Shown here in pieces: positions 1 to 8,913 of a stretch of DNA of 64,000 bases. The translations under genes were made by a program, and so were the position numbers. The stretch comes from Halobacillus sp. A1. Its GTDB lineage: Bacteria; Bacillota; Bacilli; Bacillales; Halobacillaceae. The stretch is from positions 1 to 64,000 of the forward strand of contig NZ_JAIZEN010000008.1 in assembly GCF_024189295.1 (NCBI RefSeq), in the 5' to 3' direction. How positions within the stretch are numbered: the first letter of the stretch is position 1; each line of letters opens with the position of its first letter. The notes beneath the pieces are model-generated. The model worked only from the letters and a program-made list of their open reading frames with translations, was not told the origin of the DNA and did not search any database.

Positions 1-109
1 TTACGCCAAGTAAGTAAGATTCCTCAGAGACGATGAGGTCAATAGGTCCGAGGTGGAAGCGTGGTGACACGTGCAGCTGACGGATACTAATCAATCGAGG
101 ACTTAACTA
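1..109 (+). rRNA. 23S ribosomal RNA, 3' end (partial)
   Basis: The first ~109 bases match the conserved 3' end of bacterial 23S rRNA (…GCAGCTGACGGATACTAATC… followed by CGAGGACTTAAC). The gene starts upstream of the window. The end is placed at the usual terminal CTTAAC and may be off by a few bases. It heads an rRNA-tRNA transcription unit that runs to the terminator near 1478. Confidence 0.93.
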
Positions 110-189
110 TATCAACCTTCGTGAAAAGGTTACGTTTGTGAAGATGTCCGATGTCTTATCCAGTTTTGAGGGTTCACCTCAATCAACGA

Positions 190-303
190 TGTAGTGGCGA
201 CAGCGAAGAGGTCACACCTGTTCCCATGCCGAACACAGCAGTTAAGCTCTTCAGCGCCGATGGTAGTCGGGTTTACCCCCGTGAGAGTAGGACGCTGCTA
301 CGT
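190..303 (+). rRNA. rrf: 5S ribosomal RNA
   Basis: The sequence follows the Firmicutes 5S pattern: TGGCGACAGCGAAGAGG near the start, TTCCCATGCCGAACAC, GTTAAGCTCTTCAGCGCCGA, and GAGAGTAGGACGCTGC at the end. The ends pair (TGTAG… with …CTACG). It lies about 80 bases after the 23S gene, as usual in Bacillaceae rrn operons. Confidence 0.93.
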
Positions 304-332
304 CGATTTCCACTATTACTTCTTAATATTGA

Positions 333-407
333 TCCATCGTAGCTCAGTGGTAGAGCAATCGGCTGTTAACCGATCGGTCGTAGGTTCGAATCCTACCGAT
401 GGAGCCA
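333..407 (+). tRNA. tRNA-Asn (GTT)
   Basis: A full cloverleaf is readable: acceptor TCCATCG pairs with CGATGGA, the anticodon loop holds GTT, and the T arm has GGTTCGAATCC. CCA is encoded. It is the first tRNA after 5S. Confidence 0.95.
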
Positions 408-410
408 CTT

Positions 411-482
<72 letters not shown>

Positions 483-502
483 CTGGAAGAAATAGTTTTT
501 CT

Positions 503-577
503 GGCCCGTTGGTCAAGTGGTTAAGACACCGCCCTTTCACGGCGGTATCACGGGTTCGAATCCCGTACGGGTCACCA
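503..577 (+). tRNA. tRNA-Glu (TTC)
   Basis: Begins GGCCCGTTGGTCAAG and has the Glu anticodon TTC in the loop CTTTCAC. The T arm GGGTTCGAATCCC is intact and CCA is encoded. Confidence 0.95.
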
Positions 578-579
578 AT

Positions 580-655
580 GGAGGATTAGCTCAGCTGGGA
601 GAGCACTTGCCTTACAAGCAAGGGGTCGCAGGTTCGAGCCCTGCATCCTCCACCA
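580..655 (+). tRNA. tRNA-Val (TAC)
   Basis: Acceptor GGAGGAT pairs with ATCCTCC; the anticodon stem CTTGC/GCAAG encloses CTTACAA with anticodon TAC; CCA is encoded. Only two bases separate it from the tRNA-Glu gene. Confidence 0.95.
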
Positions 656-659
656 TAAC

Positions 660-735
<76 letters not shown>

Positions 736-751
736 TTTCCATGTTTAATGT

Positions 752-837
752 GGAGGGATAGCGAAGTTGGCCAAACGCGGCGGACTGTAAATCCGCTCCC
801 ATCGGGTTCGTAGGTTCGAGTCCTACTCCCTCCACCA
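752..837 (+). tRNA. tRNA-Tyr (GTA)
   Basis: A class II tRNA of 86 bases with a long variable arm, acceptor GGAGGGA/TCCCTCC, anticodon GTA in CTGTAAA, and encoded CCA. Confidence 0.95.
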
Positions 838-899
838 TTTTTTATTTTTAAACTTTGGAATAAAAATGCTTTATAAGGAAACAATACTTAATGTACAAT

Positions 900-974
900 T
901 GGGCCATAGCCAAGCGGTAAGGCAACGGTTTTTGGTACCGTCATGCGCTGGTTCGAATCCAGCTGGCCCAGCCA
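900..974 (+). tRNA. tRNA-Gln (TTG)
   Basis: Acceptor TGGGCCA pairs with TGGCCCA; the anticodon loop TTTTGGT gives TTG; CCA is encoded. Confidence 0.94.
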
Positions 975-1104
975 TTTAAACTTTTATTTAAAAAGCTTTA
1001 GCTTTTTTTTATTTGTCTTAAATTGTACGGAAAATATATTAACCATTAGGATTGCAGCGTCACTGAAAGAACGTGTATCATCATCAGAGCAATTTTATTA
1101 TTGT

Positions 1105-1177
1105 GAGCCATTAGCTCAGCTGGTAGAGCATCTGACTTTTAATCAGAGGGTCGGAGGTTCGAGCCCTCCATGGCTCA
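1105..1177 (+). tRNA. tRNA-Lys (TTT)
   Basis: Acceptor GAGCCAT pairs with ATGGCTC; the anticodon loop CTTTTAA gives TTT; the T arm is GGTTCGAGCC. No CCA is encoded after the discriminator A. Confidence 0.94.
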
Positions 1178-1254
1178 TTCAACAGGCGGATATTGCTTTT
1201 TAGCATCATCCGCTTTATTATTATACTATCGATTATATGGATTCCTTTTAACAG

Positions 1255-1329
<75 letters not shown>

Positions 1330-1343
1330 TATTTTTTAAATAA

Positions 1344-1419
1344 GGGGCCTTAGCTCAGCTGGGAGAGCGCCTGCTTTGCACGCAGGAGGTCAGCGGTTCG
1401 ATCCCGCTAGGCTCCACCA
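1344..1419 (+). tRNA. tRNA-Ala (TGC)
   Basis: Begins GGGGCCTTAGCTCAG, with anticodon TGC in TTTGCAC and encoded CCA. It is the last tRNA of the cluster, 27 bases before the terminator stem. Confidence 0.95.
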
Positions 1420-1445
1420 TACATATTAATAATAACTGACTATCC

Positions 1446-1478
1446 AAAGCTGACATCATGAATCGATGTCAGCTTTTT
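1446..1478 (+). terminator. intrinsic terminator of the rRNA-tRNA unit
   Basis: A 12-bp stem (AAAGCTGACATC with GATGTCAGCTTT) and a 7-base loop are followed by a T run. It closes the rrn-trn transcript before the next gene at 1510. Confidence 0.88.
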
Positions 1479-1509
1479 ATTGTATGCTTTTAATTGAGGA
1501 GGCGGTTAA

Positions 1510-2025
1510 ATGAAAGCTTTGTTTCTAGACCGGGATGGTACATTAGGTGGTTCAGACGAAATAAAATATCCTGGTGAATTTGAGTTGTACTCTGGTGTTC
1601 CTTCTTCCATTCGTCGATTAAAACAACAAGGTGTCCTTTTGTTTTCATTTACGAACCAGCCAGGTATCTCCAAGGGATTGTCTACGTTAGAAGATTTTGG
1701 TGAGGAATTGAGGGGATTCGGTTTAGATGATGTGTTTGTGTGTCCACATTCACCAGCAGCTGCCTGCAATTGCAGGAAACCGCGAACGGGCATGATTGAA
1801 CAAGCCTGTGAAAAGTACAATCTTTCTCCCGGTGAATGTGTTGTCATTGGAGACCGGATAAAAGATATAGAAGCTGCTTATAATGCTGGGTGCCTGGCCG
1901 TTTTAGTTTTAACAGGATCAGGTGAAGACTCCTATACTTATCTATTGGAAGATGGAGGGACACCCGTCGATTATGTTGCTGAAGATTTTAATCATGCAGT
2001 AAATTGGCTGTTATCCTTCAAATAA
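1510..2025 (+). CDS. HAD-IIIA family phosphatase (histidinol-phosphatase / GmhB-like)
   Basis: A 171-residue cytoplasmic phosphohydrolase. HAD motif I is DRDGT with nucleophile D7 and acid/base D9; motif II is the FTNQPG region near residue 47; the motif III lysine is in CRKPRTG (K90); motif IV is GDRIKD (D115, D119). A zinc-loop pattern C78-x-H80 and C86-x-C88 is that of the GmhB/HisB-N subfamily, which acts on heptose bisphosphate or histidinol phosphate. The true substrate cannot be read from sequence, and no heptose or his genes lie nearby. The ATG has GGAGG ten bases upstream. The gene is preceded by the rrn terminator and seems to be transcribed alone. Confidence 0.85.
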   Translation: MKALFLDRDGTLGGSDEIKYPGEFELYSGVPSSIRRLKQQGVLLFSFTNQPGISKGLSTLEDFGEELRGFGLDDVFVCPHSPAAACNCRKPRTGMIEQACEKYNLSPGECVVIGDRIKDIEAAYNAGCLAVLVLTGSGEDSYTYLLEDGGTPVDYVAEDFNHAVNWLLSFK

Positions 2026-2112
2026 CGTATATATATACATATCTATGTCTGGTTGAGTCATCTGTATGAAACCGTATACAATTATAGAAGACAGACAAAG
2101 GAGGAATTATAG

Positions 2113-3015
2113 ATGAATCAACAGCTATCCATCATAGGTGTACCAATGGATTTAGGTCAGAATCGTCGAGGTGTAGACATGGGACCCAGTGCTATAAGGT
2201 ATGCCGGTGTTCTGGAACGTCTTGAGGATTTGAAATTACGTATAGAGGATCTGGGAGATATTGATATTTCCCGTCCTGACCGACATAACGCTCAAAAGGT
2301 GGATAACCTGCGAAATTTACAGGAAGTGGCTGAAGGAAGCATTCGTTTAGCAGAAAAAGTAGATGAAGTAGTGAATAAAGGAAGTTTCCCACTAGTATTG
2401 GGTGGAGACCATAGTATTGCTATGGGGACTTTAGCGGGGATAGCCAAACATTACGAGAATCTCGGAGTCATTTGGTATGATGCGCATGGTGACCTTAATA
2501 CTGGGGATAGTTCTCCATCCGGTAATATCCACGGAATGCCTTTGGCTGTAAGTCTTGGAATCGGCCATGAAAAGCTGACGAACATATTAGGCTATTCGCC
2601 TAAAATCAGACCGGAAAATATAGTAATCATCGGTGCTAGATCCCTGGATGAAGGTGAGCGAGTACTGATTAAAGAAAAGGGTATTAAAGTCTATACTATG
2701 CATGAAGTTGATAAGATGGGCATGCCTGCGGTGATGGAGGAAACGATTGAGTATTTAAAAGATCACACAGATGGTGTACACTTAAGTTTAGATTTAGATG
2801 GTCTTGATCCGAATGAAGCGCCTGGTGTAGGGACCCCTGTTATGGGCGGTTTAAGCTACAGAGAGAGCCACTTGGCTATGGAGATGCTTTATCAGGCACA
2901 ATTAATCACTTCTGCGGAATTCGTTGAAGTAAATCCTATACTCGATGAAAAAAATAAAACGGCAAGCATGGCTGTTGGATTAATGGGGTCATTGTTTGGA
3001 GAGAGTTTAAAATAG
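2113..3015 (+). CDS. rocF: arginase
   Basis: A 300-residue member of the ureohydrolase family, hydrolysing L-arginine to ornithine and urea with a binuclear Mn centre. Metal-binding motifs are present in order: GGDH (H100), DAHGD (D123, H125, D127) and SLDLDGLDP near residue 226. The length is typical of Bacillus RocF. The start has AAAGGAGG nine bases upstream. No rocDE genes are adjacent; placement of an arginase between the rRNA cluster and sigW is, from memory, shared by other bacilli. A hairpin directly after the stop overlaps the end of the convergent Spo0E-like gene. Confidence 0.93.
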   Translation: MNQQLSIIGVPMDLGQNRRGVDMGPSAIRYAGVLERLEDLKLRIEDLGDIDISRPDRHNAQKVDNLRNLQEVAEGSIRLAEKVDEVVNKGSFPLVLGGDHSIAMGTLAGIAKHYENLGVIWYDAHGDLNTGDSSPSGNIHGMPLAVSLGIGHEKLTNILGYSPKIRPENIVIIGARSLDEGERVLIKEKGIKVYTMHEVDKMGMPAVMEETIEYLKDHTDGVHLSLDLDGLDPNEAPGVGTPVMGGLSYRESHLAMEMLYQAQLITSAEFVEVNPILDEKNKTASMAVGLMGSLFGESLK

Positions 3016-3028
3016 TAGAGTAGCAATG

Positions 3029-3070
3029 ATCAGCAGCTGACCTTGCCCAAGGTGGGTTGCTGATGCTTTT
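3029..3070. terminator. hairpin between rocF and the Spo0E-like gene
   Basis: ATCAGCA at 3029 pairs with TTGCTGAT ending at 3064, with inner pairs GACC/GGTGG, and is followed on the plus strand by GCTTTTG. It probably ends rocF. It lies inside the last codons of the convergent gene, so the two 3' ends overlap. Confidence 0.55.
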
Positions 3071-3221
3071 GTTTCAATGTTTCGTATTCGTTCAATAAAA
3101 AATCTAGTTTAGCACTTACATATACGACTCTTTCAGATGTTAAAGAGTGGCTTTTAGCTAATCGATTCATTTCGTTTCGACATTCTTCTATCTCTTTTAA
3201 CAGCTTAAACTCTACATTCAT
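3030..3221 (-). CDS. Spo0E-like aspartyl-phosphate phosphatase
   Basis: A 63-residue protein with the Spo0E family signature SxxLDxLLxxY (SAKLDFLLNEY) near residues 36-46 within two predicted helices. Family members dephosphorylate Spo0A~P and delay sporulation. The ATG at 3221 is chosen because GGAGG lies eight bases upstream; an in-frame TTG at 3236 would overlap that site. Its presence is direct support for a spore-forming host. The regulated target here is inferred from the family only. Confidence 0.82.
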   Translation of the reverse strand: MNVEFKLLKEIEECRNEMNRLAKSHSLTSERVVYVSAKLDFLLNEYETLKQKHQQPTLGKVSC

Positions 3222-3315
3222 GACGTTTACCTCCAAAAAAGATTTTTTAAACTCTAGTATCTATATCCACTTTTATTATAATATAAACATTATTTTACAA
3301 GAACAAAAATATTTT

Positions 3316-3342
3316 TGAAACCTTTTTGCGGGCGTGAACGTA
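3316..3342 (+). promoter_or_regulatory. SigW-type autoregulatory promoter
   Basis: TGAAAC at 3316-3321 and CGTA at 3339-3342 are separated by 17 bases that begin CTTTTT. This is the -35/-10 pattern of SigW-dependent promoters (TGAAAC, N16-17, CGTA), and it sits 37 bases upstream of the sigW start. Confidence 0.8.
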
Positions 3343-3378
3343 GATAATAGCAGCCGCACGATAGCGGAGGTATAGCAG

Positions 3379-3942
3379 ATGGAAACCATGATAAAGAAAA
3401 AAATTAAAGAGGTCAAAAAAGGGGATCAATCCGCTTATGAAGATATCGTTTCCTTTTATCAGAACAAGGTCTACCATATTTGTTACCGGATGATAGGGAA
3501 TTCTTATGAAGCTGAAGATCTTGCTCAGGAAGCTTTTATTCGTGCGTACACGAATTTGTCCAGCTTTGATGAGCGACGGAAGTTTTCCACTTGGCTTTAT
3601 AGGATTGCAACGAACTTGACGATTGATCGAATACGAAAGAAAAAGCCGGACTACTACCTCGACGCTGAAGTAAAAGGGACGGAAGGGTTAGATATGTACT
3701 CACAACTGGCTGCTGAGCAAGCGCTGCCGGAGGAAGAAGTGGAGAGCTTGGAATTACAGAGCTACATTCATCGAGAAATTCTGGCTCTTCCCCCTAAATA
3801 TAGAAGCGTCATAGTTTTAAGGTATCTAGATGAGTTAGCTCTCCAAGAGATATCTGATGTATTGGATATTCCTATTGGAACAGTAAAGACGAGAATACAT
3901 CGTGGCAGGGAGGCCTTGAGAAAGAGGCTTCGACATGTGTAA
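3379..3942 (+). CDS. sigW: ECF RNA polymerase sigma factor SigW
   Basis: A 187-residue extracytoplasmic-function sigma factor. Sigma region 2 covers about residues 22-90 (CYRMIGNSYEAEDLAQEAFIR, FSTWLYRIATN) and sigma-70 region 4 about 125-185 (LPPKYRSVIVLRYLDEL, IPIGTVKTRIHRGR). In Bacillus, SigW answers antimicrobial peptides and wall-active stress. Identity rests on the adjacent RsiW, the upstream SigW promoter and the conserved cdaA-cdaR-glmM-glmS context. GGAGG precedes the ATG by seven bases. rsiW follows after 15 bases. Confidence 0.94.
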   Translation: METMIKKKIKEVKKGDQSAYEDIVSFYQNKVYHICYRMIGNSYEAEDLAQEAFIRAYTNLSSFDERRKFSTWLYRIATNLTIDRIRKKKPDYYLDAEVKGTEGLDMYSQLAAEQALPEEEVESLELQSYIHREILALPPKYRSVIVLRYLDELALQEISDVLDIPIGTVKTRIHRGREALRKRLRHV

Positions 3943-3957
3943 AGGAGTTGAGAGGGA

Positions 3958-4605
3958 ATGAAATGCAATAAAGAAGCTGTGATGCTTATGCATAAGTATC
4001 TAGATGGCGAATTAGATAGAGACGAAGAAAGACGACTGCGTGACCATCTTCAAGCTTGCCCATCCTGCCAAAACCATTTTCACGAATTGAAAAGATCGAT
4101 TACATTGATAAAAAATACAGGACCAGTTGCGGCTCCAGAAGGATTTACTTCCAATGTCATGGCGAATCTTCCAAAAGAGAGAAAAAGGAAGAATTATGCC
4201 AAAATGCTGCAGCGTCATCCTATATTAACATCAGCTGCTATATTTTTCATATTGATGTTCAGTGGAATCTTCTCTGCTTGGAACCAGGACCACCAGGTGA
4301 CAGTCTCTAAGCAGGAGAATCTCATCATTCAGAGTAATACAGTGATTGTGCCTGAAGATGTCACAGTGAACGGAGATTTAGTCGTAAGAAATGGTGACTT
4401 GAAAGTCGAAGGAAAGATTGATGGGGACATCACATTAATTAACGGAGATTTTGTAACCGACGATCCAGAAAATGAACTGGCTAACGGTGAGAATTATCAA
4501 GCTTATGCAAGTGGTGAAGTCCATGAAGTTAATCAAGTATTCGAGTGGATGTGGTACAATACGAAGAAATTCGTATCCGATATCTTTTCTACGGATTCTG
4601 ACTAG
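3958..4605 (+). CDS. rsiW: anti-sigma-W factor RsiW
   Basis: A 215-residue single-pass membrane anti-sigma factor. The zinc anti-sigma domain is visible as C3, then H30-x3-C34-x2-C37, the same spacing as in B. subtilis RsiW. A transmembrane helix spans about residues 88-108. The outer domain is rich in V/D/G repeats (VTVNGDLVVRNGDLKVEGK). In the known system PrsW/RasP proteolysis releases SigW; those proteases are not in this window. It forms an operon with sigW and ends at the hairpin at 4609. Confidence 0.93.
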   Translation: MKCNKEAVMLMHKYLDGELDRDEERRLRDHLQACPSCQNHFHELKRSITLIKNTGPVAAPEGFTSNVMANLPKERKRKNYAKMLQRHPILTSAAIFFILMFSGIFSAWNQDHQVTVSKQENLIIQSNTVIVPEDVTVNGDLVVRNGDLKVEGKIDGDITLINGDFVTDDPENELANGENYQAYASGEVHEVNQVFEWMWYNTKKFVSDIFSTDSD

Positions 4606-4608
4606 TTA

Positions 4609-4645
4609 TAAACCACTATATTAATCATAGTGGTTTATTTTTTTG
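4609..4645 (+). terminator. intrinsic terminator after rsiW
   Basis: TAAACCACTAT pairs with ATAGTGGTTTA (11 bp, 7-base loop) and is followed by a run of eight T. It separates sigW-rsiW from the c-di-AMP genes. Confidence 0.9.
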
Positions 4646-4744
4646 TGTTTGGGTTTTAATATATGTAAAAAGTGAAGTGTGATATAATAATACAGGTTAT
4701 GGCGTTTTTTTAGTCGATCAATTTCTTCAAAAGGAAGTGTAAGC

Positions 4745-5563
4745 ATGCTTGATGGGGGACTGGATGTATTAGATGTATTATTGATTGCTATTGATATCGC
4801 CCTTGTCTGGTTTGTTGTATATAAATTAATCATGCTGATCCAGGGAACGAAGGCCGTCCAGTTATTAAAAGGGATCTTCGTTGTATTAGGTATATGGTTA
4901 TTGAGTAATTTATTCGGACTAACCACACTAAGATGGCTGATGTCACAAGCTATTACCTGGGGTTTCCTCGCCATTATCATCCTCTTTCAACCTGAATTGA
5001 GGAGGGCTTTAGAGCAATTAGGCCGCGGAAGTTTCTTTAGCCGCACAACGGCTGAAGATGAAGGGATTGAGAAATCAATCCAGGCGATTATAAAGTCTTG
5101 TAACTATATGGCGAAACGTCGAATCGGCGCCCTGATTACGATTGAAAGAGAGACCGGAATGGGAGATTATGTAGAAACAGGTATTCCAGTAGATGGTCAT
5201 TTGACTAGTGAATTATTGACGAACATATTTATACCGAATACACCACTACATGATGGTGCGGTGATACTTAAGGATGATAAGATTATAGCTGCGGCCTGTT
5301 ATCTTCCACTATCAGAAAGTCCGTTCATCTCAAAAGAATTAGGGACGAGACACAGGGCAGCGATGGGGATCAGTGAAGTTACCGATGCCGTGACAATCAT
5401 TGTATCTGAAGAAACGGGCGCTGTGTCCTGTACTAAGAACGGAGAGTTGCACAGACAACTTGATCAGGAGAAATTAGAAGAGATCTTAAGAAGCGAGCTT
5501 GATCATACCGCAAAAACCCCTGCCACTAAAACATGGAATTGGAGGGGGAAGAAGAATGGATAA
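4745..5563 (+). CDS. cdaA: diadenylate cyclase CdaA (c-di-AMP synthase)
   Basis: A 272-residue membrane protein that condenses two ATP to c-di-AMP, the essential messenger for potassium, osmolyte and wall homeostasis. Three transmembrane helices lie in residues 1-82 and a DAC domain in about 95-245, with catalytic DGA at 170-172 and RHR at 202-204. AAGGAAG stands eight bases before the ATG. The stop overlaps the start of cdaR, and glmM follows, the conserved cdaA-cdaR-glmM module whose products form a complex in Firmicutes. In a halophile, osmotic control by c-di-AMP would be especially relevant (inference). Confidence 0.95.
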   Translation: MLDGGLDVLDVLLIAIDIALVWFVVYKLIMLIQGTKAVQLLKGIFVVLGIWLLSNLFGLTTLRWLMSQAITWGFLAIIILFQPELRRALEQLGRGSFFSRTTAEDEGIEKSIQAIIKSCNYMAKRRIGALITIERETGMGDYVETGIPVDGHLTSELLTNIFIPNTPLHDGAVILKDDKIIAAACYLPLSESPFISKELGTRHRAAMGISEVTDAVTIIVSEETGAVSCTKNGELHRQLDQEKLEEILRSELDHTAKTPATKTWNWRGKKNG

Positions 5564-6533
5564 TTTATTCAGAAACAAGTGGTTTATTCGAATTATCTCA
5601 TTGCTTTTAGCTTTGCTCCTATGGGTATCGATTAACGTGGATGATAACATGGACAGTGACTCCCAGTGGTTCAATGATACTTCTTCTGAATCGGAAGTGA
5701 TGAATGATATCCCCTTGGAAGTCCAATTTGACAGTGAACAATATGTTGTGAGCGGGCTGCCACAGAATGTTACGGTTGCTGTAGAGGGACCAAACGGAGC
5801 TTTAGCTCCCGTGATACGACAACAGAATTTCAATGTATTTGTTGATTTGAATGACCTGGGCCCAGGCACACATGAAGTCAATGTCCAACACTCAGGGATC
5901 TCTAATCAGTTATCGGTCAGTATTGAGCCTAGACAAGTAGAAGTAACCATCGAAGAAAAAGAAAATCAAGACTTTGAAGTCGATGTGGATTACATCAATG
6001 AAAATCAAATTGAAAATGAATATTCTATCGGAGAAGCCCAAATAGATCCTGAACAAGTGACCATTACTGGATCATCGGCAGCAGTAGAACGAGTGGCTTC
6101 CGTAAAAGCGATGATCGATGTAGGAGAGGCTGAGGATACGCTTGAGGACATTGAAGCACCTGTGAAGGTCTACGATGCCCAAGGGAATGAGCTGAATGTT
6201 CTCTTAGATCCAACTAGTGTAGACGTCACAGTACCTATAAGCAAAGCAGAAAAAGAGGTTCCGATCTCGTTTGAAGCTGAAGGGGAACCTTCAGCTGGAG
6301 TTACGATTGATTCTATTGATTCGGAAACAGAGAGCGTAACGATTCGTGGTCCGAATGACGTGTTAGAAGAGATTGAGAACCTTGAAGATATACCTGTAGA
6401 CGTAACTGAAATAGAAAGTGATGAAACGGTAGAAGTTGAGATTCCTCTTCCAGATGAGGTGGCTGAGGTGGAGCCCGAAACTGTTGAGGTCGAGGTACAA
6501 ACCGAAGAGAACGGCGAATCAGCCACGCAATAA
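5556..6533 (+). CDS. cdaR: CdaA regulator CdaR (YbbR family)
   Basis: A 325-residue protein with an N-terminal signal anchor (residues about 9-24) and an extracytoplasmic part built of YbbR repeats. CdaR binds and modulates CdaA at the membrane. The start at 5556 follows a GGAGGGGG site and overlaps cdaA by 8 bases; a longer frame from 5499 would add a proline/glycine-rich stretch with no ribosome site. The outer domain is extremely acidic (runs such as EVEIPLPDEVAEVEPETVEVEV), which fits a salt-adapted surface. glmM begins 51 bases after the stop. Confidence 0.92.
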   Translation: MDNLFRNKWFIRIISLLLALLLWVSINVDDNMDSDSQWFNDTSSESEVMNDIPLEVQFDSEQYVVSGLPQNVTVAVEGPNGALAPVIRQQNFNVFVDLNDLGPGTHEVNVQHSGISNQLSVSIEPRQVEVTIEEKENQDFEVDVDYINENQIENEYSIGEAQIDPEQVTITGSSAAVERVASVKAMIDVGEAEDTLEDIEAPVKVYDAQGNELNVLLDPTSVDVTVPISKAEKEVPISFEAEGEPSAGVTIDSIDSETESVTIRGPNDVLEEIENLEDIPVDVTEIESDETVEVEIPLPDEVAEVEPETVEVEVQTEENGESATQ

Positions 6534-6584
6534 ATAGAGAGTCACGGTCTATGAGCCAACAACGAAAGAGAGGTCAATTTATAA

Positions 6585-7934
6585 ATGGGAAAATATTTCG
6601 GAACAGATGGAGTTCGTGGTGTAGCGAATAAGGAGTTGACACCCGAGCTTGCCTTCAAATTAGGCCGTTATGGCGGCTATGTATTGACAAAAGAAGTACA
6701 AAGGCCAAAAATATTGATCGGCCGCGACACCCGTATTTCTGGAGAAATGCTCGAGGGCGCGTTAGCAGCTGGATTACTATCCATCGGCGCGGAAGTTATG
6801 CGTCTAGGCGTGATTTCTACTCCAGGGGTGGCTTTTCTAACAAAGGCTCTTCAAGCGGAAGCGGGAATTATGATTTCTGCTTCCCACAACCCTGTAGAAG
6901 ACAACGGTATTAAATTTTTCGGTCCCGATGGTTTCAAACTTACCGACGCGCAAGAAGATGAGATAGAGCAGCTGATCGATGCAGAAGAAGATACGCTGCC
7001 ACGTCCTTCAGGTGCGGACCTGGGACAGATCAATGACTACTTCGAGGGTGGTCAAAAGTATATGCAGCACTTGAAGCAGACAGTGGACTATGATTTTGAA
7101 GGTCTTCATATCGCACTTGACTGTGCAAATGGGGCGACGTCATCGCACGCATCTCATTTGTTCGCCGACTTAGAAGCAGATATTACATCCATCGGTTCAT
7201 CTCCGGATGGATTGAATATTAATAAGGATGTAGGTTCGACGCATCCTGAAGCGTTACAGAAAGTCGTCCGTGAAAAGAATGCTGATATCGGTTTAGCGTT
7301 TGACGGCGACGGAGATCGCCTGATCGCTGTTGATGAAAAAGGCGAAATCGTGGATGGCGACCGAATTATGTACATTTGCGCCAAGCATATGAACGAAAAA
7401 GGGCTGCTTAAACATTCTACAGTTGTATCGACAGTTATGAGCAACCTCGGCTTTTATAAAGCGGTAGAAGCTCAAGGGATCAAGAGTGATAAAACCGCAG
7501 TAGGCGACCGTTATGTGATGGAAGAGATGCGCCGTGGAGGCTACAACTTAGGCGGAGAACAGTCAGGTCATATCATTTTCCTGGATCATAATACGACTGG
7601 TGATGGTTTGTTAAGCGCGCTTCAGCTCGTAAACGTAATAAAAGAAACTGGGAAACCATTATCTGAGCTTGCAGCAGAAATGGAGAAATTCCCTCAGGTG
7701 CTTAAGAATATTCGTGTAATCGATAAACAAGCTGTACAGACCCATCCTCGTATTCAAGAAGCAATTCAAGCGGTAGAAGAGGAAATGGGGGGAAGCGGGC
7801 GAGTACTCGTACGTCCTTCCGGTACAGAGCCTCTTGTTAGAATCATGGTAGAAGCGCCGACAGAAGAGCAGTGTGAAACGTATGTCAATAAAGTAGTACA
7901 AGTCGTCGAGGAAGAATTAGGGATGAAAGAATAA
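6585..7934 (+). CDS. glmM: phosphoglucosamine mutase
   Basis: A 449-residue cytosolic enzyme converting glucosamine-6-P to glucosamine-1-P for UDP-GlcNAc synthesis. The phosphoserine loop SASHNP places the active serine at S100. The metal loop DGDGDR is near residue 242, the sugar loop GGEQSGH near 327, and the phosphate-binding loop RPSGTEP near 408. Length and motifs are those of the family. It is third in the cdaA-cdaR-glmM operon; GlmM also binds and inhibits CdaA in Bacillus, linking wall precursor supply to c-di-AMP. Confidence 0.96.
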   Translation: MGKYFGTDGVRGVANKELTPELAFKLGRYGGYVLTKEVQRPKILIGRDTRISGEMLEGALAAGLLSIGAEVMRLGVISTPGVAFLTKALQAEAGIMISASHNPVEDNGIKFFGPDGFKLTDAQEDEIEQLIDAEEDTLPRPSGADLGQINDYFEGGQKYMQHLKQTVDYDFEGLHIALDCANGATSSHASHLFADLEADITSIGSSPDGLNINKDVGSTHPEALQKVVREKNADIGLAFDGDGDRLIAVDEKGEIVDGDRIMYICAKHMNEKGLLKHSTVVSTVMSNLGFYKAVEAQGIKSDKTAVGDRYVMEEMRRGGYNLGGEQSGHIIFLDHNTTGDGLLSALQLVNVIKETGKPLSELAAEMEKFPQVLKNIRVIDKQAVQTHPRIQEAIQAVEEEMGGSGRVLVRPSGTEPLVRIMVEAPTEEQCETYVNKVVQVVEEELGMKE

Positions 7935-7943
7935 TACAATGTG

Positions 7944-7985
7944 TATGCGCAGGTGGAGCACAATTGGCTCTCCTGCGCATATTTT
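7944..7985 (+). terminator. hairpin after glmM
   Basis: TATGCGCAGG with GAGC pairs with GCTC and CCTGCGCATA (loop ACAATTG), followed by a short TTTT. The T run is weak, but the stem is strong and lies ten bases after the glmM stop. Confidence 0.65.
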
Positions 7986-8013
7986 AATAGTAAGCTATGT
8001 TAAAAAGCTCTTT

Positions 8014-8213
8014 GTTGATATTCATATAAGCTCCCTATAATGGAAAACTCAGTTTCGAGATGTTAGGGGTGTTTCCGTCACAATAACAGTGCTTGAAGGT
8101 CCGGGAAATCAATCCCTTTCCGTGGGAGCGCAGTCAGCCTCCTCGGAAACGTCCCGTCCTGTGGGGTCTCACCAAGCACTCTTTTCCCACAGGAGTCTCA
8201 CGATTTCCCGGAT
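8014..8213. repeat. dispersed palindromic repeat, copy 1 (type A, with left outer arm)
   Basis: The AT-rich outer arm (GTTGATATTCATATAAGCTC, then TCAGTTTCGAGATGTT) occupies about 8014-8066. The ~117-bp palindromic core is 8097-8213: left end GGTCCGGGAAAT, right end ATTTCCCGGATC. Inside are the family marks CTTTCCGTGGGAGCGC and CTTTTCCCACAGGAGTCTC. The interior is mildly degenerate. It lies between glmM and the glmS promoter and has no coding capacity I believe in. Confidence 0.85.
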
Positions 8214-8591
8214 CTCTTTGCCGATCATTAGTAGAACGGAAACTCTTATGACAGTACTTCAACAAAGAAAAATTAGTTATGGAGTTTTCACTAAGAATAT
8301 GGCTATCGGTAGTGAAATGCATCCACTCTATCCATGTGTGTGCCAGTCAAAATGGGAGGTGGTTTCCCTCTTTAATGAATCAAAACGTTAGAGATCGGTA
8401 CACGCATGTTCCAGTTGTTTACGGTGTTTCTCCTGCAAAAAAAGTGAGTATGGAGGGTAGCATACTGATTGTCTTAACATAGGTCTCTTATAAATATACT
8501 TGAGGCAGAATTCAATATTTCATTGGGCAGGAACAGAGAAGTCGCTCTTATTTAACGGGAGGGTTCGTTTCTCACTTCTATCGAACGGGGT

Positions 8592-8913
8592 GGTTGGGAA
8601 GCTGCGAGACTCCTTTGTAAAAGCGGAAGCGCTTTGGTCAGCGGCGTATGGACTGGACGGAGCTGACGGAGATAAAGGAAACACGAAGAACGAAGTGATT
8701 CGATGTTGACTTATCGGACAGAAGTGAAGGAAGTCTCAGTAGCCGCTAAGCGCTGGAGCTGGATAGTCCCCCCATGAGATATATGAACAGATTCACGCCA
8801 CAAACTTATTTTGATGTAAGAGGTGGGAGAAGGATGTAGGCGAGATCCCACAGGGCTGCAAGCCCGAGGAAGCTCGCCACTTCCCCCACAGGAAAGCGAG
8901 TAGCTTCCCAACC
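8592..8913. repeat. palindromic repeat copy 2 (type B core) interrupted by a type C repeat
   Basis: The core begins GGTTGGGAAGCTGCGAGACT at 8592 and ends AGTAGCTTCCCAACC at 8913. After GAGACTCC (8613) the expected GTGGGAGAAGG only resumes at about 8823. The ~210 bases between are a type C repeat (AAGCGGAAGCGCTTTGG … GCCGCTAAGCGCTGG). The right outer arm (TCGAAATCAAGTCTTCAAGT … ATTGTTGAATAACTCAC) runs on to about 9020. Confidence 0.8.
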
